Assembly: GCA_905221605.1 (NCBI GenBank)
Contig: CAJNDS010002255.1
Coordinates: 225,001 to 289,000, forward strand
Length of the DNA stretch: 64,000 bases
From: Symbiodinium natans
Lineage: Eukaryota > Sar > Dinophyceae > Suessiales > Symbiodiniaceae
Direction of reading: 5' to 3'
The position numbers were made by a program, and so were the translations under genes. This document shows positions 22,088 through 32,235 of the stretch, piece after piece. Below the pieces are notes generated by a model, which saw nothing but the letters and a program-made list of their open reading frames with translations, ran no database searches and was not told the origin of the DNA. Within the stretch, counting starts at the first letter, position 1; the number at the start of each line of letters is the position of its first letter.

Positions 22088-22320
22088 AGTAGCAAAATAC
22101 TCTAATACGACAATACTACAATACCACAATACCACAATACCACAATACTACAATACTACAATACTACAATACTACAATACTACAATACTACAATACTACA
22201 ATACTACAATACTACAATAGTATGATACTACAATACTACAATGCTACAATAGTACGATACTACAATACTGCAATACTACAATACTACAAAAATGCAATAC
22301 TGCAATACTGTAATTGTACT
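22088..22320. repeat. (TACAATAC)n microsatellite
   Basis: About 25 interrupted units of ACTACAAT/ACCACAAT. Non-coding. Confidence 0.95.
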
Positions 22321-22487
22321 ATGATGCCAGGATACACGACAGCACTCTAACACTATAACAGTAAACCGTGTCACAATAGCAACATGGCAATATGAGCATA
22401 TGACAATGATAACAAGATGCGTGCCAAGGATAAGAATACTAGTATCGAATGGGGCTTTTCAAAGTCGATGTTGTCACCCCGTGAACC

Positions 22488-22575
22488 AAAGCGAACGCTT
22501 TGCGAACGCTTTGCGAACGCTTTGCGAAACGCTTTGCGAACACTTTGCGAACGCTTTCGAACGCTTTGCGAGCAC
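22488..22575. repeat. 11-bp minisatellite GCGAACGCTTT
   Basis: About eight head-to-tail units with single-base variants and one 12-bp unit. The open frames over it are repeat translations. Confidence 0.93.
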
Positions 22576-23479
22576 GGAACGCAGCCCATCTCGATACGGG
22601 AACCCTACTGCTGCGCTTTCGGGAAAAAGACCCTAGACCATCCTGAGATGCTTGGGACAAAGCCGCGCAGCGCCCAAGACCACCTATAGCGCCCCCCCCC
22701 GCCAGCTTGAAAGGCGGCCTGCCACGCACATCAGGGCCCGTCCATGTTGGAACCGTGCGCTGACAGATGCTCCCCAGACATTAACCTACAAAGCAGCACA
22801 CTCGAGCCGAAGGCGGGCAGAGCAATCGGGATGCTTTCAATGGTTTGGGCTTTGGAGTTGTGGGCACACACACACACAACAGCACTAAGTGTACCCCAAG
22901 TGTTCCATCCACTGCTTCTGTACTGGTAGCGCCTTGCGACCCATACTTCCATGCATCCAGCTCAAAGCGTATGGCATGCACAAGGCTGTCAGCATACGAC
23001 TGACCACTTAAGATTGAGATGCAGCAAAGGGCATCGAGTCGGAGTCACAAGGTTTCACGCAATCGAGGTGAAGTTCAAGTCATCCCAAGGTTGACGTCTT
23101 ATTGCGAGGGGATGACCGAGATCCGAAGATCTGGCTAAAGGAAACAGCTTGAGAGCCAGGAGCTCCAATGCACAGCATGGGCTACTTGCAAGCTTCGGTG
23201 ACTCCGGCTGTTTAGGGCTTTGCTTGTCTTGGTAGCCCGATAACCACATTGTAATTAAGACAATCTACTTGTAAACACTAGAAGGTAGTCGAAAAGTCAC
23301 ACTCGTAGGGTGCGTGTCTAGCCTGCCCTCGGTGGATTTGTGAGCCATCCATGCACTGCGAGTTGAGAAGGCTTCTCAAGCGGCGTTCAACGATGGCAAT
23401 AAGCGCCATTCTATGTTTGCGGAACTGGTCAAAACATCCGTTAAGGCCCCAGCGCACTCAAGGGGATCATGGAGCTGTC

Positions 23480-24970
23480 AATGCCCTATACAGCTAGGGC
23501 TGTGGGGCTCCAGACACTACTGTACAAGCAGCAGTTGTGCAGCACACTGCTCCGCTCGTGGAAACGCCAAACTCTTCCAGCAACTGCCGGAGCACGGCGG
23601 TCCGGCCCCGCTCTTGGAGTAAATCCGCCAAGCTGCGAAAAGAGCTCAAGGTGTCGCCATGCTGGGCCCCATGTCTCACACGACAACCTTCCAAATGCTC
23701 GCGATAAAGCTGTTCTGCCTCCTCCCACTCCCACCTGCTTCAGCAAGTCTGCCAAGTTGAAGATGCTGCTGAGGGTGTCAGGGTGTCATCACCCAGTCTG
23801 GCACGGCGGCCGCGCGTGGCCTCCCGGTACATGGGTTCCGCCTCTTCCATTCGCCCTCTGTCCCCAAGCAGTGCAGCGAGGTTGTTGATGCTGGTGAGGG
23901 TGTGAGGGTGGTCAGCACCCAGCTTGGCACGGCGGCCGTTCAAGGACTCGCGGTACAAGGGCTCCGCCTCTTCCAGTTGCCGTCTGGCCCGGAGCAGCCC
24001 TGCGAGGTTGTTGATGCTGGTGAGGGTGGCAGGATGACCATCACCAAGTCTGGCACGGCATCCATGCAAGGCCTCGTGGAAAAAGGGCTCCGCCTCCTCC
24101 AATCGCCCCTGAATCTGAAGCAGCGAGGCCAGGCCGTCGATGCATGCCAACGCCGCACCATTTCCAAGCTGGGCGCAGCATCCCGCCAGGCCTTCCCTCG
24201 AGAGTGTCTCAGCTTCCTCATATAAGGAACGCTCTCGCAACCTATTCCCGAGCTCAAACGTGCAGTGCAGAGTGGCTGTATCCACATCGCCCCTGTTCTC
24301 ACGAAGGTGGGCCAAGCGCAGCCTCAGCAGTTGCAGCACACCATCTGCACCAGCGGAGGCGTTCTGCACGTCACCGGCGGAGTTCTCCACCATGGTGCAC
24401 GGGGCGACCCATGTAGTCCTCGCCGAGGCCGATGCGGCGCTCCTCGCCCGTTGCAGGATCGTGCACAGTCTTTTCTGTCATGTCCGGCGTTTGCCGTTCA
24501 AAGATATGGTATGCCACTGCTTTTGGGCGCCAGGATCGGCACGCAGAATGTGGCCCCGGTGGCCCTGCCGATTCGCAACGCCCCATTCTCGCACGACGCG
24601 GTCAGACTCGTCATCCCTGGCGCACAGCGGGCTGCCGTTGCTGTAGCTGTTCAGCAGAATTCGAGTTCGCGAGCCCCACACTGCGGGCTCGTGCTGGGTG
24701 CCATACACCGAAGTGCGCACGTGAGTCTGCCAGGGATGCAAAGAGCTCAGCGGCCGTCTGATCCAGGTTTGCCACGTTCTGGCGAGCTCGTGGGTGTAGT
24801 GGCGTGACGATAGCAGCAATGATGCGCTCAACGTCATCGTCAGCTACCACTACACTGTAGTGGTAGATGACGGTGAGTGCATCATTGCTGCTACGTCAGT
24901 CTCAGCATGGAGGTCGGGGGCCCAAAAATGTCGGGACATCTCACCCAGCTCACTGCGTTGGGGCGCCTGG
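23480..24970 (-). pseudogene. degenerate copy of the ART-TPR gene
   Basis: The segment at 24,393-23,740 still reads in one frame through the region just before the TPRs and about five TPR units (GRRAKLGADHPHTLTSINNL). It then frameshifts at 23,785-23,795, where bases are lost inside the DDHP motif. The ART-like half is split between frames by small insertions near 24,526 and 24,555 and by a deletion near 24,392, where about 23 bases of the parent are missing. The 5' end is rearranged and carries an inverted duplication. No full-length product is possible; I treat it as a dead tandem copy. Confidence 0.88.
24792..24895. repeat. fold-back inverted repeat in the pseudogene
   Basis: Arms of about 45 bp: TAGCAGCAATGATGC on the left pairs with GCATCATTGCTGCTA on the right, and CTACCACTACA meets TGTAGTGGTAG at the centre (about 24,852). 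The intact parent has no such structure, so it arose after duplication. Confidence 0.85.
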
Positions 24971-26114
24971 ACTCCTACATGCTCTCTGTGAGGGGCGACA
25001 TGGCATTCACAAGCTCTTATGGTCCTGTGGCAAGCACGAGGCTTTCCTTTCAGAACACCTAGCTGGCCAGATCTCTGAGCCTATTCACCCACATCTAAAA
25101 GCTTGGATACCGGTGCGTTCCATGCAGTGCTGTACCGAACCGAAGATTCAGCACGCTTCAGCGACTGGAGCTCCGTCTAAAAACAGCGACGCCCTCAAGC
25201 ATGAAAGCAGGATGTCCAAGGCAAACAGGTCAACAAGACTTTCTGGCGAGGGACCCGCACACGACCCGAGACACTGCACATCATTCTCTTATGCCCTACA
25301 ACCTGGGCCTGAAGCCCAAACCTGGGCAGAATTTTTTGTCGCGATGATGCGGTAAGGTGCACTCTTGCAGGATTCTGCAACTCCATGAAAGAACATTCAT
25401 CATTTCGGTTTAAGGTTCATATGAAGCGCCGATGGTTGAATCAAATGAATCCTGCAGGAGCACCACCTTGGCGCCTGTAACCCCTGAAAATTCTGGACTT
25501 CACGTCCGTTCAGGTGAGTCTGTACGATCGAAATGAAACGATGGCTTGTTGCTGCTCACTTGCTTGAGGAGCGGGGTCCATCCATCAGAAACACCTGAGT
25601 GTCACAGGCACTGCTCATCCGTGGTCTGGCCCACGCAAGAGGCAAAACGGAAGAGAAGAACGCAACTTGCCCTGACCCAGCCCTTGACCTCAATGATCCC
25701 CCCAAGCTAAGGGCACTAGCAAGAACAATAGACCGTGATGATACTAAAAGGCATAGCAAGAATACTACGAACAACAGAACATTTGAACAATAGAATATTC
25801 GCAAAAAAATGACAAAAAAAGACCTAGAACAGCGCATGCCATAATGCTACAGTACTACCGCAGTAGAGCACTATACCACAATATGGCACTGGCAGCATGG
25901 CAATGTGACAATATGGCAATATGACAATGATAGCAACTTCCGCGCCCAGAATGAAATGGACGCGATCAGATGGAGCTTCTCTCAATTTCGGTCCCTGTTG
26001 GCGCTTCTCCCAAGGGACCAAGACTTAGACTGAACGGCCCACGTGGAACCCCAACGCCATCGCATCCCAGGCACTGTCGCCGGATGGCATCCTTGGCTCT
26101 ATGGTTCTTCAATG

Positions 26115-26525
26115 TTCAGGGTTTGGGGTTTAGGGTTTAGGGTTTAGGGTTTAGGGTTTAGGGTTTAGGGTTTAGGGTTTAGGGTTTAGGGTTTAGGGTT
26201 TAGGGTTTAGGGTTTAGGGTTTAGGGTTTAGGGTTTAGGGTTTAGGGTGCTAGGCTCCGTTGCTTGAGGGCCAATTTTGGATTCTTGAGGGTCGCTTTCG
26301 TGCATTTGGGGCTTTGGAGGCTTTTGGGGGGGGGGGGGGGGTGCTTTGGGGCGGCATGTAGGGCCGAGTTTAGGGCTTTGAGCTTAGGGTTTAGAGCTTA
26401 CGGTTTAAGGTTTGGGGTTTAGGGTTGAGGGTTGAGGGTTTAGGGTTTAGGGTTTAGGGTTTAGGGTTTGGGTTTTGGGCTTTGGGTTTTGGGCTTTGGG
26501 TTTTGGGTTTTGGGTTTTGGGCTTA
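26115..26525. repeat. TTTAGGG array (18 units) and degenerate extension
   Basis: A perfect run at 26,118-26,248, then a G15 tract (about 26,327), then mixed TTTAGGG and TTTTGGG/CTTTGGG variants to 26,525. Confidence 0.96.
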
Positions 26526-26800
26526 GGCGGGGTTGGCAGCAGGAATTGCCGGACCTTCCGGCCTTCCAGACTAATTGAAAGGTTTGACCCTCGGAGAGCC
26601 CCCCCCCCAGGCCCTACGCCCTCGGGTTTAAGGCTTCAGATCTAGGGGATTGCAAAATGCCCCCTGATGCCCTCCAAAAACCCAAAACCCTCGGGCCCTA
26701 AGCCGCCATCAGCAATCCCCTAAACCCTAAACCCTAAACCCCAAACCCTTAACCCTAAACCCTAAACCCTAAACCCTAACCCTAAACCCTAAACCCTATC

Positions 26801-27603
26801 CTTGAATGGAACAATCTCAAAGCTTCGACTGGGCCAAGCGTGGAGATCGCTTGCTGCTTGGGGAGGGCCGCTCCTGCATCGCTGGGAAGGGTGTAGGGTA
26901 TCAGCTGCGGAAAGTCAGTAGAAAAAAGACCCTGTCATCAGTTCTGAACCTCAAGAGCCTCAAGAACGGACTGGAAACAAGAACCACCAATGTCAGCATG
27001 AAATCTTGCTCCGCAACTCGTGCCTCAAACCTCCCTAAACCCCCAAACCCCGTGATGCCTGCTCCGCATGCTCTGTGAGGTCTGAGATGAGGGCCGCTAG
27101 CGGCCTGTGCTCCTCGGACAGATTCTTTGGGCTTAGGGTTTGGGCTCTTGCGGGGTTGGGGGTTTTTCGATTTACAAGGGGGCGCTTAGGGTTTCTTGCT
27201 CAGGCTTCCGATTCCACCCACGCACGTGCTTGTGCACACAGACGGGATGCTGGCAGGAGCAAGAAAGTCACTCCCTCTCACAACTCGTAGAGTCGTAGCG
27301 CAACCTGATCCATGCACAGACCTCCCCCAACCACTCACCCCGCGCGCACGATGCGCCGTGAACAAGGCCGTCAGGCAAAAGCTCACGAATCCCCGAAGCT
27401 CGGGAGAAAGCCCTGAACCCCCTGGTTCTTCGTAGGGAATGAGGGAATGAGGGCCCTATATATACACTTTCAGGGATCATACCTCATTCCCTCATTCCCT
27501 ACTAAGACACCAGCCAGTGACCCAAGCCGAGCTCCCCGACGCTTGTGCCGGAGTCGAGGCCCTTCATCAGCCAGCTCCGTGAGTTCTGCTCCGCGTAGCC
27601 TTC
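26801..27603 (-). CDS. multi-exon gene fragment with a MITE-derived intron
   Basis: Minus-strand exons: 27,603-27,511 (31 codons, QNSRSWLMKGLDSGTSVGEL), 27,421-27,387, a 21-nt micro-exon 26,970-26,950 and 26,904-26,801 (LPSDAGAALPKQQAISTLG). The intron between the first two (27,510-27,422, 89 nt) is exactly a family-2 MITE. The intron between the last two is 45 nt with a strong TTTCCGCAG. The last exon ends at a GA-type site (GATAGG) beside a CCCTAAA array. At least one exon between 27,386 and 26,971 is missing from the model. A plus-strand ORF from 26,806 (90 codons) competes for the last exon. No family is recognised. The copia element lies just upstream, so it may sit in an intron of this gene. 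Confidence 0.42.
27422..27513. mobile_element. MITE-like palindromic element, family 2, copy B
   Basis: Termini CTGGTTCTTCGTAGGGAATG and CATTCCCTACTAAGACACCAG, with tandem GGGAATGA units in each arm and a TATATATA centre. Minus-strand GT at 27,510 and AG at 27,422 make it a complete intron. Confidence 0.85.
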
Positions 27604-27779
27604 CTGCAGGACTACGGCTTCAACCCTGCACCGCAGAGATTGTGGTCTCTTTAAAGGGGCTAATAGTACAACCACGAAAGCCCCTTCAACACCCCCAAAA
27701 GACCCCTTCTACCTTTTTTTTTAATGGGGTCTTTTGTACACTATACTCATAGAATTAAGGGGAGAGAATAAGGGGGCTT

Positions 27780-27901
27780 TGAACGGAGATTAAGTTTGGG
27801 CTAATCTACCAGCACACCTTTTTCCAGGCTTGAGCCAACAACGATATCGTAAGAGGTGAAACATCCATCCTGTAACCTATGAAAACTCTCACATCGAATC
27901 A
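27780..27901 (-). repeat. 3' LTR
   Basis: 122 bp, identical base for base to the copy at 36,865-36,986. Unusually short for a 9-kb element. Confidence 0.97.
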
Positions 27902-27909
27902 CCCCTCCT
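27902..27909 (-). promoter_or_regulatory. polypurine tract
   Basis: Sense strand AGGAGGGG directly abuts the 3' LTR, the expected plus-strand priming site. Confidence 0.75.
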
Positions 27910-27984
27910 AGGCCAGGTGATGGGTTTTCCATCCAGTGGCCTCTAACCTTCAAAGTCCTCTACTCCTGTTGTTGGCCTTTGCTT

Positions 27985-30900
27985 TCACACCAGTTGCTTT
28001 CCTCCTTCAGCTCTTTTCTCGTAGTGCTTCAGACCCATGGTCTTCAAATGCTTTTCAACGGCAATCTCGGGCAGTGGTTTCGTACACAGATCCGACAGGT
28101 TCTTTTCCGTAGCGACTCGCTCGAGCTTGAGCTCGTTGCGTGCTACTTTCTCTTGAACCCATAGGTATCTTGTTTGTACGTGTCTGGTTTGTCCCAGACC
28201 TTGCCTTGAGCACGTACCCCTTGCGGCACTGCTGTCGCTGAGGATCCGTAGGTTCACTTGGATACCCCAATCGTGCAGTAGGGCCTGTTGGCTCAGTCCA
28301 ACTGCACTGGCTTTCACTATCGCGTAGAATTCACTTTCTCCAGACGACAGACTCACGGTTGTCTGCACGTTGGAACTATGCTTGATACAGTGTGAGCCAT
28401 ACATGGTCACAATTCCCGTTGTGGACCTCCGCGTGATGAGACAACCAGCGTGGTCTGAATCACAGTACACGGTCAGGTCCTTTTGGAATCGTTGAGGATG
28501 GTACTCGTATACCAATCTTGGCTTTCCACTCAGGTATCTTCCAAGCCTCTTCAAGTCCGACCAGGCAGCTTCATGAGGTGCCTTCATGTGCCTGGCCAGG
28601 CTCTTTGTGGCTTCCGCGATATCTGGCCGATCCTGTGCCAAAAACGCGGCTCGCATAGTTATTGAGCGATAGCTTCGCTGCATCGCGTCGTTCATTGGTG
28701 GCATCTCTAGGGTCTTCATTGCTTCTCCTTGTTTCTTCTTTTCCGCAGGTGTCCTTACAGCCTTGGCCTTTTCCAAACCAAGCTCTCTGACTAGAGCTTC
28801 CACATGACGGGGATCTGCTTCATAGGTAACCTTGCCGGTCTCCTTGTCATAGCAGATCAGACGGTTTAACACGACCATCTGGTCTCCATGTGTTGGTCCG
28901 ATATGTCCGTCACATCGATACTCATACCGTTCGCTCAGAGCTTTGTCTAGATACGCGTGGCCTTCGTCATCTGCCAAACAAAAGAAGTCGTCACCATGCA
29001 CCAGAAGTCTGACATCTTCCTTCTCGCTGTAGAAGATGCATGGCCACGCCTTTCCAGCGCGGAAATCGTGCTTTGCCATAAGTTCGCTGTAGTCTCTTTG
29101 CCAAGTACTTGATGCGTCACGGGTTCCATACATGGTCTTGAGTAGAAGTCCGCACTTTCCCGGAGATTCATCTCCTTCTGGAAGTGTCACAAAGATTCTA
29201 CGAGTTGCACGACCATAGAAATGGGCACGGCTGATGTCTATCAACCGCAAGGACAGCTTGCCTCCTCTTCGCGAAACGCGTAGAGTGGTCATGAGTGAAC
29301 ACAGAAGCTTCACTGCCTCAAGTGGCGGCATACTGCTGAACAACGCATGTTCAGGTAACAAGGCTGCTTGCCCTTGAGACTTGACTTCTCGAACTACAAG
29401 TCGGCTTCTGTAGTTCTCGTTCACATTGTCTCCCTTGTTTCTGTCTACCCACTTCAACGTGATGGGTGGCCTTCCGGTTTCTTGCCAGCAAGTCGCTTCG
29501 TCCACTTTGGTATAGACGTTCTGTTTCTTCACCCATTCGAGTTCTGTCAATCGTGCCTTCGCTACCTTCTTTGAATCGAGTTCTGCACCTGTATTTGCAT
29601 CGATGACCGGTTCTTTGACGTAGAGCTCATCTGCCTTAGGCAACGTCTCGTAATGATGTTCTTCGAAGTTCGGTTCTTCATGAGGGTCAGGTCCTCCAAC
29701 TGAACCAAGCTCTTTGAGTTCACCATCAAGCACTAGTTGTGCTTTGATGCCTTTGGCAATGGCTTGCACGAGTTTCGGAGGGTAACACAGTCTTGCTGCA
29801 ACTTTCCCCTCCTCGAACGCAAGTTCTCTCTTCCAGACTCTTTCTTGTCCTGTTCGAGCACATGTCTTTCGCAGTGCTGCTGCTAGCGCGGCAGAGTTGG
29901 TGATCCATCTCGTTCTTTTCTTGAAAGAACTTCCTTCCAAGTTTCCACCGCTTTTGTTCACGGTCCATCTGCAAATTGGACCTTCGACCACATAGGACTC
30001 CTCACTCAGTTGTTGGTACTGAGTGTGCTCCCAAGATTTTGCACCCTTGGGGCACTCTTGGAGGTAGTACTTTTGCTGCCCTAGTTGGAACTTGTATGCT
30101 TCGACGCAGGTTCTCACCTGCTTCCTTCCAACTTCCAGCACTGACTTTTCTTTCTCTTTGCTCACCTTCTGAAGAGAATTGTAGCTTCGTTGGACTCCCG
30201 CAAATGGTCCATCGGGCGGTAGTCCCACCACGAGCGTTGGCTTCTCTTCTTCGAGCTTTCTGAACAAGGCTTCAACTTCATCTTGCTTCTGAAGTCGCCA
30301 GCCCTTGTCTTCCACACTTAGGCACAGTCCTTCATTCAAAGGAACAGATGCTTTGACATCCACACCTAGTGAACCAACCAGGTTGGATATCACTTCTGCT
30401 TCCTTTCTTGTGCATCGCATGCCTCGTGAGTGGAATTCATGTTCCAGGTAGCTCACATCGTCCAACTGCTCTGGATCTTTCACCTGCTTGTACGACAGGT
30501 CCGTGTGTTCTCCACCAGATCCTGAACTTCCACCTTGAATGTTTGCTCTGACAATTTCGGGCTCATCTGTTTCTTGTTCTTCATGATAAAGATCTTCGAC
30601 ATGTCTTTCCGCTTCTCGCTTTCGAGACCCTCGACTTGGGTTGTCCACCTGCATTTGGCTTGGACGTTCCAATGGTGCTCCTGCAGCTTCTTCAGCTGCA
30701 ACCTCTCCTTCTGCAGGTTGGCCTTCCAACGCGGGTTCTTCTTGAGCTTTTCTTTTCTTCTTGTTCTTGGCGGAATAGTCTTTGTCCATTCGTTCTATCG
30801 CCCTTTGAACTCTCTGTTTTCCTTCTTCGGTTTCCATCAGGTGTCTCTGAATGCGAAATCGACATTCCTCATTGTGGCTTCGCTGTGGCAAATCCAACAT

Positions 30901-32235
30901 CTGTGCTTCGCAGCCGGGGCACAGTGTGGTGTAGCCATACTTCGCCAAGTCCGACTTGAGTACATAGAGGCTTCTCGCTCTAAACTCTTTCGGATCAGGC
31001 TTTGGCTGTTCTCCCACAAGTTCCGGCATGTCCACTCGGTTCGGCGGCGCACGTTCGACTGGATTGGTCCATTTCCACGGTAGACCTCTCAGCTGGTCGA
31101 ATCCTTCCTTCGACCATCGGTCTTCTTCGGCTCGCCTATGGAGAGAATGTCCTTTGACGACTCCAGTGGGTGTCATCACGAGGAGGTCCGCGTTCCTACT
31201 CGCTGTCCCCACATATCGTCCCATTGCTACTCGCGGTTCCAACGGTGAGCTTCTTTTCTTGCCCAAAGCACCCACAGGCTTGAACAAGATCTGCTCGCCA
31301 AACACCACGGTGGGCCTTCTCCATTCTCTTCCCACGGCTCTTTGGTAGGCGCTCTTGCCGTCGTCACCTATTCGAAACCTTGTCAACAGGAACGCTGCGT
31401 GCCTCGCTATCCACGGAAGTATGCTGTGGTTCGGGTCGATCTTGAGCTGTAGCTTGCTTTCCAAGTCCGACAGCGTAGCTCGGATCATTCTCTTTACCTC
31501 TCGAACCGCACATTCAGCATAGCCATTGCTCGGCGCGTTCTCTTCGTTGACAGACGTAGGCGATTCCTTCAAAGTGATCTCAACGTCCCTCATGTTTTCG
31601 ACCACGGCTTGCTTTAGTGCAACAAGCGCTGGTTCGCCATCTGAAAAGAGTATCATGCGTTTCCATCCTGCTTCACGCACTATGGAACAAAACCAGTTTG
31701 TGTTGAAAGGATGGACTCCTTTCTGCGGCAACGAGGTTGCCCATGTCCTTCTGGTTCTGTCGCATCGCACCACTAGGTGCGGCATGATGTCCTCTCGTTC
31801 TCCGTCGCTGCCTAGGAAGAAGTAGTCGGCGTGCAAGGTTGGTACTTCTCCCTCTCCAGAACGAACCGTTCTTGGATGGCTTTGCACATTGCCGCGTGCG
31901 CGCATGCAATGCACACACCAGCTCCTGTGAACCGCGTGTCCGCTCGCTTCATGCTCTGCGATCTCTCTCGCAGTTGGCTGCGACGGTCCCAAAGGAACGT
32001 TCACTTTTCTTTGTTCTTCACCAGGCGCGTCTTCTGGCTCTTCCATCCTTCCTTCAGTCCTTTCCTCTCCTTCATTCATTCCTTCTTCCTCTCTACTCTC
32101 AACTCTCTCTCTCTCAACTACGGGCCCCTGGTTTTCGCCAACCGGCGGAGCCTCCAGGTCACTAGGTGAAACCTCTACAGGTGAAACTTCGCTACCTCTC
32201 ACCTTTGGTCTTACGCGTCTTGCTGCCCCGGAAAA
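27985..32235 (-). CDS. pol: pol: integrase, reverse transcriptase, RNase H
   Basis: About 1,416 codons read after a -1 shift from gag. The frame is open further upstream but has no ATG near its start, which supports expression by frameshifting. Integrase: a zinc motif with His at 31,951-31,953 and CVHC ending at 31,906 (HxxxxH...WCxxC form), then catalytic Asp (31,825-31,827), Asp (31,639-31,641) and Glu in SNGYAE (31,513-31,515). A long charged linker follows. RT: first catalytic Asp in LIDISRAHFYG (29,236-29,238) and HGDD in place of the usual YVDD (28,987-28,998). RNase H: CDSDHAGC (28,453-28,461), SGESEFYA and SDSSAA. All catalytic residues seen are intact. It makes and inserts the cDNA copy inside virus-like particles. 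Confidence 0.95.
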   Translation of the reverse strand, partial: FSGAARRVRPKVRGSEVSPVEVSPSDLEAPPVGENQGPVVERERVESREEEGMNEGEERTEGRMEEPEDAPGEEQRKVNVPLGPSQPTAREIAEHEASGHAVHRSWCVHCMRARGNVQSHPRTVRSGEGEVPTLHADYFFLGSDGEREDIMPHLVVRCDRTRRTWATSLPQKGVHPFNTNWFCSIVREAGWKRMILFSDGEPALVALKQAVVENMRDVEITLKESPTSVNEENAPSNGYAECAVREVKRMIRATLSDLESKLQLKIDPNHSILPWIARHAAFLLTRFRIGDDGKSAYQRAVGREWRRPTVVFGEQILFKPVGALGKKRSSPLEPRVAMGRYVGTASRNADLLVMTPTGVVKGHSLHRRAEEDRWSKEGFDQLRGLPWKWTNPVERAPPNRVDMPELVGEQPKPDPKEFRARSLYVLKSDLAKYGYTTLCPGCEAQMLDLPQRSHNEECRFRIQRHLMETEEGKQRVQRAIERMDKDYSAKNKKKRKAQEEPALEGQPAEGEVAAEEAAGAPLERPSQMQVDNPSRGSRKREAERHVEDLYHEEQETDEPEIVRANIQGGSSGSGGEHTDLSYKQVKDPEQLDDVSYLEHEFHSRGMRCTRKEAEVISNLVGSLGVDVKASVPLNEGLCLSVEDKGWRLQKQDEVEALFRKLEEEKPTLVVGLPPDGPFAGVQRSYNSLQKVSKEKEKSVLEVGRKQVRTCVEAYKFQLGQQKYYLQECPKGAKSWEHTQYQQLSEESYVVEGPICRWTVNKSGGNLEGSSFKKRTRWITNSAALAAALRKTCARTGQERVWKRELAFEEGKVAARLCYPPKLVQAIAKGIKAQLVLDGELKELGSVGGPDPHEEPNFEEHHYETLPKADELYVKEPVIDANTGAELDSKKVAKARLTELEWVKKQNVYTKVDEATCWQETGRPPITLKWVDRNKGDNVNENYRSRLVVREVKSQGQAALLPEHALFSSMPPLEAVKLLCSLMTTLRVSRRGGKLSLRLIDISRAHFYGRATRRIFVTLPEGDESPGKCGLLLKTMYGTRDASSTWQRDYSELMAKHDFRAGKAWPCIFYSEKEDVRLLVHGDDFFCLADDEGHAYLDKALSERYEYRCDGHIGPTHGDQMVVLNRLICYDKETGKVTYEADPRHVEALVRELGLEKAKAVRTPAEKKKQGEAMKTLEMPPMNDAMQRSYRSITMRAAFLAQDRPDIAEATKSLARHMKAPHEAAWSDLKRLGRYLSGKPRLVYEYHPQRFQKDLTVYCDSDHAGCLITRRSTTGIVTMYGSHCIKHSSNVQTTVSLSSGESEFYAIVKASAVGLSQQALLHDWGIQVNLRILSDSSAARGTCSRQGLGQTRHVQTRYLWVQEKVARNELKLERVATEKNLSDLCTKPLPEIAVEKHLKTMGLKHYEKRAEGGKQLV

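Larger units (their letters stand above)
16855..25700. repeat. tandem segmental duplication carrying the TPR gene
   Basis: Unit 1 is about 16,855-22,080 and unit 2 about 22,640-25,700. Matching landmarks include CCTGAGATGCTTGGGACAAA (16,857 / 22,640), GACAGATGCTCCCCAGACAT (16,978 / 22,760), GCCAAACTCTTCCAGCAACTG (17,754 / 23,567), the gene body, and the flank CTGCAGGAGCACCACCTTGG (21,824 / 25,450). Unit 2 is shorter because it has far fewer TPR units. Confidence 0.88.

Noticed and set aside
22088-22320. CRISPR-like array of short repeats
   Set aside because: The 8-bp units have no spacers; it is a simple microsatellite.
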